Shown piece by piece: positions 33,785 to 41,577 of a DNA stretch of 64,000 nucleotides; the stretch's first letter is position 1, and every line of letters starts with the position of its first letter. Position numbers and translations under genes: made by a program. Under the pieces are notes generated by a model. It saw nothing but the letters and a program-made list of their open reading frames with translations. It was not told the DNA's origin and did not search any database. This DNA comes from Adiantum capillus-veneris (taxonomy: Eukaryota; Streptophyta; Polypodiopsida; Polypodiales; Pteridaceae): positions 120,883,043-120,947,042 of the forward strand of contig CM043960.1 in the NCBI GenBank assembly GCA_014529385.2, in the 5' to 3' direction.

Positions 33785-33818
33785 GGCCTGGGCTTGGGCT
33801 TGGGCTTGGGCTTGGGAA
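33785..33818. repeat. GGGCTT hexamer microsatellite
   Basis: About five copies of GGGCTT in the leader of the gag-protease element. It is not the plant telomere unit. Confidence 0.85.
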
Positions 33819-33984
33819 AATGATCCCGATCCCGATCTATCTTTTATACAAACCAACCCGTCCGTTTTAAGAGACACGTTTTTTATTTTCGAAAAAATTT
33901 CGCCGCCCGCTCGCTCGCGTTTTTAATTTCCGAATTTTTTTCCTTTTAAAAATTCGGAAATTTTAATTTTTTTTTTTAAATTTT

Positions 33985-34270
33985 TTTTTTGATGCAGAAA
34001 AACGCAGAAATTGAAAAAAACGCAGAAATTACAAAAATTGCAGAAAATGCAGAAAAAACGCAGAAATTGCAGCAAATTGACAGAAATGCAGAAAACTGCA
34101 GAAATTGACAGAAAATGCAGAAAAAACGCAGAAATTGCAGCAAATTGACAGAAATGCAGAAAATTGCAGAATTTGAAAACGCCGAACTTGAAAATGCAGA
34201 AATTGCGGAAATTGAAAAACGCAGACAATAGCAGAAATTGGAACTTGACAGCAATTGCAGAAAACGCAAA
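33985..34270 (-). repeat. GCAGAAATT-type minisatellite in the leader
   Basis: Irregular tandem repeat of 'gcagaaattg' and 'acgcagaaa' words between the primer site and the gag start. On the minus strand the frames through it encode Phe/Cys-rich runs that are composition artefacts. Confidence 0.85.
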
Positions 34271-34369
34271 AAAACAGAAATCTCCACACACTCCTTCCCT
34301 GCCTTTCCTATGATAGAAATTGCACCACAAGGAAGCGTAAAGTGCTAACCGAGCTTAGTGTAAGGCATA

Positions 34370-34387
34370 TCCCCGACAACGGCGCCA
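34370..34387 (-). promoter_or_regulatory. tRNA-Asp primer binding site
   Basis: On the minus strand TGGCGCCGTTGTCGGGGA begins four bases inside the 5' LTR. It is complementary to the 3' end of plant tRNA-Asp, the usual primer of several plant gypsy lineages. Confidence 0.88.
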
Positions 34388-34391
34388 AAAA

Positions 34392-34636
34392 TGTGCGCTC
34401 CTTGCCGCACTGTCGAAGCAAGGGACTTGCCAATACACCGTATGCGAGCCACAAAAGGCTCTAAGCACACAACAAGCCTAAACTAGCAAGCTCAAGAAAA
34501 CAAAGGGTGTGTCACTCACCGCTCTACGCTCGCCTTCGTGGTGGATTCCTCGCCGCGATGAAGAAGAAGCTGCAGTCGTGCCGCGCTCAACCGCTTCGCC
34601 GCCGTCGTGCCTTCGTAATGCTCGATCGCACACACA

Positions 34637-34676
<40 letters not shown>

Positions 34677-34969
34677 AGGAGGTGAAGAAGAAGAAGATGG
34701 AGATGGAGCAAGAGCACTCTTCAATTGCACAAATGAGAGAATGAGTAAAAATTAGGTTTAGTTGGCTTTTATAGGAGCTCACCCCATTCACACTTGGGCG
34801 CCCATGCTTAACCAACTAATCCCTTGAATGTCCAAGTTAAAGTGCGCCTCTCATCGACGATCACTCTACCTTTCCCTATTGGTCCGACAAGCCCGGTACC
34901 TGACTCTACCAAATACATAATACGCGTCCATCGTAGGTGATGGGTGTCCGTGTGCCGTGAGGGTTAACA
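34392..34969 (-). repeat. 5' LTR of gag-protease element
   Basis: 578 bp. It differs from 26033-26614 by about two substitutions (for example acaaaaggc against acaaacggc, and tttcccta against tttctcta) and by the length of the (CT)n(CA)n tract. Followed by the target duplication ATATG at 34970-34974. Confidence 0.95.
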
Positions 34970-34974
34970 ATATG

Positions 34975-35503
34975 CTGAAATTCGCTCGTCAGAATGTCCA
35001 ACAAGCGCAGGATCGATATAAGAAGTACGCTGATGAGAAACGTTGGCAAGTTACCTTTGAGGAAGGGGAAGAAGTATTTTTACGTGTGCCAGAGCATTCA
35101 GAAAGTCTGAAAACTGGGCCAACACCCAAATTATCTCCACGATATTGTGGGCCTTTCAAAATACTCAAGCAAGTGGGTGATCATGCCTACAAATTATCGC
35201 TACCTACACATTCTTGTATTCATCCGGTGTTTCATGTAAGCCATTTACATAAGCGGTTACATGGGGATGACAACGTCATTGACCAACAGTGATTTTGTTG
35301 ACCCTCCTACCTTACCGCATGAACCTGAACAAATTCTCGACTATCATGATTTATGTACACGTCATCAAGTACATCAACAAGCTTTAATCAAGTGGAAAGA
35401 TCAACCCAAGGAAGGTGCCACTTGGGAAAACATTAGTGTTCTTAAAAAGAAGTTTCCTAGTTTTGTTTTCGAGGACGAAAACTCTTCCTTAAGGGAGGAG
35501 TAA
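34975..35503 (+). pseudogene. Chromovirus integrase C-terminus and chromodomain
   Basis: Continues the integrase broken at 26032: AQDRYKKYADEKRW, then FLRVPEHSESLKTGPTPKLS, YCGPFKILKQVGDHAYKLSL and HPVFHVSHLHKR. A TGA at about 35290 is followed by a chromodomain: PEQILDYHDL, ALIKWKDQPKEGATWEN and FPSFVFEDENSSLREE. The chromodomain directs integration to marked heterochromatin in chromoviruses. Confidence 0.9.
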
Positions 35504-36065
35504 TGTCAGGACAATGGCAATGCCAGGGAGTCATGGATGGGCCAAGGGCCAGACTAGGCAATGTGGAAAGGGAATCCAGCTAGGGCAAAGGGGCTAGGAG
35601 CTTGGCCTATATAGTGGGAGGTTGGGAGGTGGATTCCTGGCACTAGTCTCCCCTAGTCTTTACAAATACACACACACACACAGTATCCCCAACACAAACA
35701 AACTAGGAAATATGTAATATGATAATCCCTAGGTGAGCATGTAAAGAGTATAAATAAAATATTGCAATTTTTACTCTTTTTACGTGTTTTTTGGTCAAAA
35801 AAGTGATCAAAATGGAGCAATCCACCGAAATATGGCCAGCTACTAAACTTAGGTGTGTTTTCATCATTTTAGGCGTAAAATTCTTATTTTTGGAGTGAGT
35901 TTGTAATTTTCCTTTAATTTTATTAATAATAAGGTCGAAAAAAATAAATAAATTCCAAACAAATCCATATGGAGAAGCAGAAGGAACCATGATGATCAAA
36001 AAGCAGAGACAGACAACTAGGTCAAATCTTGTTGATTTGGAGGATGGTGACAGAAAGCTAAAATT
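35504..36065 (+). repeat. Putative 3' LTR of the chromovirus, truncated
   Basis: Begins TGTCAGGACAATGG right after the purine-rich AAGGGAGGAGTAA that ends the chromodomain frame. It has a TATATAGTGGG word at 35609. No second LTR is in the window to confirm it, and its right part meets the left end of element 2 at 36066. Confidence 0.6.
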
Positions 36066-36122
36066 CATTAGGAAAAATGTGGACTCTCCTTGGGCCATAT
36101 AGGATTAAGGTTAATTAAGCTC
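36066..36122. repeat. Left terminal inverted repeat of element 2
   Basis: CATTAGGAAAAATGTGGACT, then CCTTGGGCCATATAGGATTA and AGGTTAATTAAG. It matches the inverted right end of element 1 and, more loosely, the right end of element 2 and the left end of element 3. Confidence 0.82.
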
Positions 36123-36144
36123 CAGTCAATAGGAAGAGAGTAAT

Positions 36145-36152
36145 GTATATAA
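36145..36152 (+). promoter_or_regulatory. Possible TATA box for gene A of element 2
   Basis: A TATATAAG word just inside the left terminal repeat, about 580 bp upstream of the gene A ATG. A start this far away would give a long leader, so the link is tentative. Confidence 0.3.
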
Positions 36153-36444
36153 GTCTAGAACCTAAGAAAGTAGAGAGAATAATAAGGTTGTTCACTCATT
36201 TATTGCTTTGTATCCTAGAGGGAGGTGGATGGGTAAAAGAGGGAGGGGGAAAAAGGAAGGGGGGGAGTGGTGGGTCCACAGATACGTTTTTGAAAAAATC
36301 CTAAAATTTCAAAATTTTCAAAAAAAAAATAATTTCAAAATATTCCATCCAAAACTCCCCCCAAACCTACCCTATGATCAAAAAGTCATTTTCTCACTCT
36401 AGAACCTTTTTTCCAAGACTCCCTTCCTCCATAGCCCCTTTCCA

Positions 36445-36720
36445 TAACACAAAGATCTCACTCTCTCTCTAAACTCTTACACCTTCCTCCTTCTTCAAGC
36501 TCTCCATTGCAACTTTAAGCTCCCACTCTCTCTCTAAACTGTCTCCCTCCTCCTTTCTCAAGCTCTCCATTACAACTTTAAGCTCCCACTCTCTCTCTAA
36601 ACTCTGTCTCCCTCCTCCTTCCTCAAGCTCTCCATTGCAACTGTAAGCTCCCACTCTCTCTCTAAACTTTGTGTCCCTCCTCCTTCCCCAAGCTCTCCAT
36701 TGCAATTTCAAGCTCCCACT
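36445..36720 (+). repeat. 60-bp minisatellite in the gene A leader
   Basis: About four tandem copies of a roughly 60-bp unit that includes 'caagctctccattgcaactt' and 'aagctcccactctctctcta'. It lies directly upstream of the gene A start at 36730. The reverse-strand frame with repeated EREWELKV comes from this repeat. Confidence 0.9.
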
Positions 36721-36729
36721 TAAGCATCC

Positions 36730-38055
36730 ATGGCAAACAATGGTCAAAATAGACGCCCCAAACCCATCATTCAAAGTATGGTTCTCCACAACTCGAAGAA
36801 TGAGGAGCAGCAATGGGAACCTCAGGTTTTTCAAGAAGGTGCGTGGGTCTACATGCAACCTTCCGCAATCGGTCCCCATCGTGTTCGTGAAAGAACAAAC
36901 ATCGATCTCCATTGGAAGGGAAGACTAATAGGCTTCAAGCAAGTAAGAGACAAGGGTACGGTGGCAATCATTCAACATGTTTTCATGTTTGGACACATGC
37001 GTCTACGAGGGATCACCAACCCAAGGGATTTTCCTTGTAATTGTATGTCCCTTTCACTTCAATGGTTTTGGTGGTAACAAAAAAATGGACTTTTTACATC
37101 TCACGGACTGTTTTGTTTCTATGTAGATGTTTTCCCTTCTAGCCTTGTGGAGGAGCAACCACTCTCGTGCCTTTCAGGCACATTAACGGCCATGCATGCA
37201 AGTCTTGGGGATATGCTCTTCTCCAACACAACTTCATCAAACCTTGCACGACAAAGGGTGTTCTTCTACACCCACAAGTACATTGTACCTACAGATGAGG
37301 AAGGCTACGGAGAGCTACAACCTTTGGAGGCTACAACCTTGTGTAGCATGGAGCGGCCAAAGCTAGATGCATTCACTGTAATGTCTTTGAAAGCCAAGAT
37401 TGTAGCTGATGTGAGAGCATCATTAAAATTTGGAAAAGCCTCGCGTTCCGTTGGGCTTGGCTGGTGTTGTCCTGCTCATGTCTTCGCTAGCATCTTTGGA
37501 TCTTTGCCTTTCCATCATACAAATACTATGTATGTTTGCAAAGATCTACAATACGATACATTGGAAGCCATCCTTGGCGAGAAGTGGGGGTATCTTGAAG
37601 GACTTCACAACGGAGATCTCTTTCGGTGTCAGGTTGGAAGTTTCGGCATTGCTATCCGTTTCATCAAGGTGCGCTCCACCCTTTACATGCGGTACTTCTA
37701 TGAAAGATGGATGTGCAAGCTTGGTGAATGGATTCCATTGCAATCCACCGATGCTACAATTGAGGTATTTGATATTGCAATCAAATTGTCGAGTGGTGCC
37801 GTTGAAACCGTCCAAGTGAACAAGCATTGGACATTGGCCAATGTGCGAGAGCACTTAGTGATAATGGGTTTAGAGCATGGAGAAGATACAAAATTTTGCA
37901 TCGGATGACATAAGGTGAATGATTTTTCTCTCTTAATTATGTCATATTTATGTTCTTTTGATTATTCCCTGCTCTAAGTTGGATATGCTATTTCTTTTTT
38001 TTTTTGCTAGATTGGTAGCCGCATGGAGAGCACGATTCAAATTGAAAAGGCATGA
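36730..38055 (+). pseudogene. Gene A of element 2 (unknown protein, three exons)
   Basis: Exons 36730-37036, 37127-37914 and 38011-38055; introns GTAATT…ATGTAG and GTGAAT…TGCTAG. The first junction splits a Tyr codon, as in element 3. Protein landmarks: GAWVYMQPSAIGPHRVRERT, LHWKGRLIGFK, FPSSLVEEQPLSCLSGT, MYVCKDLQYDT, YERWMCKLGEW and VQVNKHWTLANVREHLVIMG. Element 3 encodes a clear but distant relative and element 1 a near one. I recognise no domain. A single TGA at 37906-37908, six bases before the second donor, disables it unless read through, so this copy looks recently damaged. It is co-oriented with gene B. Confidence 0.75.
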
Positions 38056-38329
38056 ATGATGGAAGAGAATTTGATTTTATCATTAGAGTAGTTATGTTTT
38101 GTACTTAAATTTCTATAATATCACAATTGTAAGTTCAAGCAGATGGTTGTATCAAATTTTGGCAATGCACATTATCTTAAAGTTGTAGTGATGTGTTTTT
38201 AGAGTTAAATGATTGTAATTTAGTTTGTAAGTTTTTTATAACTTCTTGTTATTTGTGTTACTTTATGAAAATTGTTTAATATTTTAATTATTGTTATTAT
38301 TATTATTATTTTTGGGGGGGGACGCGTGC

Positions 38330-38338
38330 TATATAAAG
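38330..38338 (+). promoter_or_regulatory. TATA box for gene B of element 2
   Basis: TATATAAAG lies about 100 bp upstream of the gene B ATG at 38433, after a GGGGGGG run. A TATA box lies at a similar place before gene B in element 1. Confidence 0.55.
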
Positions 38339-38432
38339 CCTCCTAAACCCTACCATTTTTACACTCTTTGCCTGTTCACACTCTCATTTGAGCTCCAGCA
38401 CTCTTTGTATTCCTACCTTAAGAGCTAGCATT

Positions 38433-39995
38433 ATGGCATCCTCCTCCACCCCTCTCGAAGCCACGGCGTTACAATGCTTCCAAGCGTTTTTACAAACAAC
38501 CGAGTGGCAAGATCGTGACGATCTTTACAATTTCTTCACCCAATTCCCTGATGTGAACGCAACTATTCACCTAAACAGCCAATCTTTTCAGCCTATCTTG
38601 GAATTTTTTGAATTTTACATCGACAAGTATGTTGTACCAATTGTCGGACAAGGGTTGTGGATTCCATGCAATTTGCTTCGCTACATACACAAAGGTGATC
38701 GGCCTTTCACCCAGCGACTTCAGCGATTTTGTGTAATTGCGGGTGAGGCAGGTCAGTACATTGAAGATTCACGTTTCAAAAAGAAGAAGGTTGGCACCCA
38801 GTTCCTAAGTCGCTTGGCGACTTTTGTGTTTCTTCTTGCGGAGGAGCCTGAAAGATCTGAGGTGAGTTTACCTCATTTGCGCCTTGGGGGTGTCATCAAG
38901 GACACAAAGGAGCCCATTACAGCGCCTTGGGATGCAAGCAAAGAGGGAAATATTCTTGCCCTAACCTACCTAGGAGGTGTCATGGATGCTGCCAAATCCA
39001 TCGGTGATGAGGGTGCAAAAGCATCCTTTAAGCCCGCTGCAGATGCGCCGGAGGAGACATTAACTCCGGAGGTTTTTTTTGAACACCTCTCCCCAATTGT
39101 GATAAATGGGGAGGAATATTTTTTTTTACATGATCTTGAAAAGACTTTTGACATCCGCATGGATGAGTGTCTGTCCATCCTCTGTGCCACTGTAGAGTCC
39201 TCTGCCATTGACCCCTCTTCCGATCCTTTGGATCAAAGCCTCCTTCCCCTTGGAGAGAGTGTAGTAGATACAATGGAGTTGGCAATGGTGGCAGTGACAG
39301 ATGCACCGCACTCATCTGTGTCGGAGGATGAGTTTGTAGCTACACGCGCATTGCTTGAAGCCCAACGCACTCCTATGCCTGTTCATATAGATGAACTTGA
39401 GAGTGTCGCTATGGCTCCCAATTCATCTATTTCTCTTGACAGTAAAGGCATAAACGATGAGGACGACGAAAAACAAGAGGTATTAATTAATTTTTGTTTT
39501 GTGATTACATTAATTTTCATTGTTGCATTCTGAAATCTTATTTACCTATTGATTTCTTTGTAGAATGTTGTGGAGCTGGATGAGCATGCAGGTCGGGGAG
39601 GAGATGGTAGGCGCCAAGCTTTTGGATGGCAGTCGTCTCTTGCGCATTACCTTGGAAAGCTCCCCCAGGACAGTTTTGCGATAATCCACAAGGAGTACAC
39701 TCCTTGTGGTCAATTTTGGGTGTCAATGATGAAAGCAATGAGCCACATCCTATGCCTATCAACCATATCTCAAGCCTCCCAAGTTATATATCTTGTAAAT
39801 AAATCTCTGGCCAGTGCTGCATTTGCGACACACATTCGTGGTCGTGTGCTTTGTAACGTGGCCTTAAGCCAAGCTGTAGTTCTAAGCAATGTGGAACAAA
39901 TTGCTTGGGATGTGTTGCACAAACAGCTTCCCTGTGCCCAAGAGCGCCAAGAAAACATTGCTCGCCATATCTTAGATGGCTCAAGCACTCAATAG
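38433..39995 (+). CDS. Gene B of element 2 (unknown protein, two exons)
   Basis: Exon 1 38433-39479 and exon 2 39564-39995, joined by an 84-bp intron with GTATTA donor and TTTGTAG acceptor; together 492 codons, fully open. Landmarks: YNFFTQFPDVNATIHL, LWIPCNLLRYIHKGDRPF, FLSRLATFVFLLAEEP, NGEEYFFLHDLEKTFDIRMD and, in exon 2, SLAHYLGKLPQDS and LCLSTISQASQVIYLVNKSL. An acidic DEDDEKQE stretch ends exon 1. The intron position is shared with element 1. No domain recognised and no membrane segment obvious. The N-terminal half looks helical and globular. It converges on the H3 gene across a palindrome. The earlier in-frame TTG at 38388 is not a plausible start. Confidence 0.8.
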
Positions 39996-40235
39996 CTGCG
40001 TAAATCTTGTAATTAACAAATATGTAATGAGATATATCACATCTTTGTATTTTGTTATTTCAAAATTCGAATGGGAATTGATTTTAACTGGTACTTTCCA
40101 ACTTCTGTATTGAGTTTATGGTACGATAGACAGTACATGATTGGTTCTATCTTGTGATACGATTGTGCAATTCTCTGAATCAAAATATAGAGTTTTTTTA
40201 TATAAATAACATCAAAAAAAGCATAATATCATAAA

Positions 40236-40405
40236 ATTCTCATAATTTTAGCCTAAAAAGGTTTAAAAAGGCTATCTAGAGGCCTGTCCCGCAGAGGCGC
40301 GCGAGAAAGGGAAAGTAACTTCTACTTTTGCCTTCTCACGCGCCTCTGCACGGCAGGCCTCTAGACAACCTTTTTAAACCTTTTTTAGACTAATATTATA
40401 AGAAT
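40236..40405. repeat. Palindrome between gene B and H3 in element 2
   Basis: Imperfect inverted repeat centred near 40320: 'cctaaaaaggtttaaaaagg', 'ctagaggcctg' and 'gcagaggcgcgcgagaa' on the left mirror 'cttctcacgcgcctctgc', 'caggcctctag' and 'cctttttaaacctttttt' on the right. It has the same position as the palindromes of element 1 but an unrelated sequence. Confidence 0.88.
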
Positions 40406-40462
40406 ACAATGCCTTTTCTGGTTATTCAATCAACCACACTTGGTTGGCAGCTCTTCTATCCA

Positions 40463-40466
<4 letters not shown>

Positions 40467-40500
<34 letters not shown>
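40467..40500. repeat. (CT)n microsatellite
   Basis: About 17 CT units just beyond the palindrome and before the 3' end of the H3 pseudogene. Confidence 0.95.
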
Positions 40501-40503
<3 letters not shown>

Positions 40504-40597
40504 AGTTTTACTTATATCACTTAAAACACAAATGTACACGACTCGTTATATTTCAAAAAGATATCTTTACATTGGCAAAATTGCATAAAAATCAAAT

Positions 40598-41358
40598 TCA
40601 ATCTCTTTGTCCTCTGATTCGACACGCAAGAGCTAAATCCATGGGCATTATTGTCACCCGTTTTGCATGAATAGCACACAAGTTGGTGTCTTCAAAAATA
40701 GAAATTAGATGATATTCTGCTGCTTCTTGCAGAGCTTCTACGGCGATACCTTGAACTCGAAACGCCATTCGATAACTTTGCATGATCTCTTTCACCAAAC
40801 GTGCGAATGGTGCCTTGCGGATGAGAAGGTCTGAAGTTTTTTGATAGTGACGAATCTCTTGCAACGCCTTTGGAATGCGTCGCTTCATAGCAGGAGCCCG
40901 TTGTTGAGGGATGGTAGGATCTGGGACATGGGCCTTGCGAGGGCGAACCTTGAAAAACTTTTTCTTTTTACGAGAGGGCTTGCGAGGAGGATCTTGCGCA
41001 TCTTCAAGGCCACCATGTGCTCCGACTGACTCTTCAACTCCACCCTACGCTCCAACTGGCTCGTCTGCTACATCCTCAAAATCGTCTTCATTTAGTAACC
41101 CATGATCACCTCTAGGCTGATCTGACGGCAGAGCGACGAAGCCACGTGGCAATGTCTTCCCAGCCAAAACTCGATGATTGCTTGGGATCTCCTGTCCGCT
41201 CCATGGTGGGCTTTGTGCTTCGTTGTCCGTTTATGTTTCTGTGTCTGATGTCACTACCCGTTTCTTCTTGCGTGAAGGTTGTCCATCTTGTTGCTCTTCA
41301 CCTGATCATTCTCTCTCCATCTCTTCTAAGAGCTTGTTGTTTGCTTTGTGCGTGCCAT
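40598..41358 (-). pseudogene. Histone H3 variant of element 2, broken arm
   Basis: ATG at 41358 begins MARTKQTTSS, the H3 tail start with K4, then a TAG. After a frameshift the arm resumes (QPSRKKKRVVTSDTET, PPWSGQEIPSNHRVLAGKTL) with three more stops. The final 95 codons are open and hold the histone fold: [60 protein letters not shown]. The arm shares the PPW…IP…HRV…GKT…ALP pattern with element 1, so the arm is ancestral to the family. The fold is closer to canonical H3 here than in element 1 ([14 protein letters not shown]). Loop 1 length is canonical. Confidence 0.87.
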
Positions 41359-41577
41359 GTTGTAGGAAGGGGCAATATTGAAAATGAGACTCCCTCTTCT
41401 CTAAAAGCCCTCTATTTAAAAAAAAAAGGTCTCTTCACACTTGATCAGGCCACTTAAAAAAACTCTTAATATCATCAAAATATAAAAAACAAAAAATGGA
41501 TAAATGGAGAAGTATTATATGCAACTCAACAAAGACATCTACAAACATAAACATTACATTGCATAGCATCATTTGTT

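Larger units (their letters stand above)
26033..34969 (-). mobile_element. Complete gag-protease-only LTR retrotransposon
   Basis: 8.94-kb element on the minus strand with two LTRs, a 5-bp target duplication, a tRNA-Asp primer site, a polypurine tract and a single long gag-protease frame, but no RT, RNase H or integrase. The LTRs differ at about two bases plus microsatellite length, so the insertion is recent. It must rely on the polymerase of another gypsy element (a TR-GAG type non-autonomous element). Confidence 0.92.
23076..36065 (+). mobile_element. Broken chromovirus (Ty3/gypsy), split by an LTR element
   Basis: Protease, RT, RNase H and integrase run along the + strand from 23100 to 26032. 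They stop at a 5-bp target duplication, and the integrase end plus chromodomain resume at 34975-35503, followed by the start of a 3' LTR at 35504. Gag and the 5' LTR are missing. Many stops show it is old and inactive. Confidence 0.88.

Noticed and set aside
33785-33818. Interstitial telomere repeat
   Set aside because: The unit is GGGCTT; plant telomeres are TTTAGGG.
33923-34330. Phe/Cys-rich frames of 86-135 codons
   Set aside because: They are translations of the GCAGAAATT minisatellite in three frames.
38388-38432. Upstream TTG start for gene B
   Set aside because: The ATG at 38433 is the first plausible eukaryotic start and matches the start position in element 1.
40598-40888. Treating the 96-codon histone-fold frame as a complete short H3 gene
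   Set aside because: It is the 3' end of a longer gene whose MARTKQT start lies upstream at 41358, with stops and a frameshift between.
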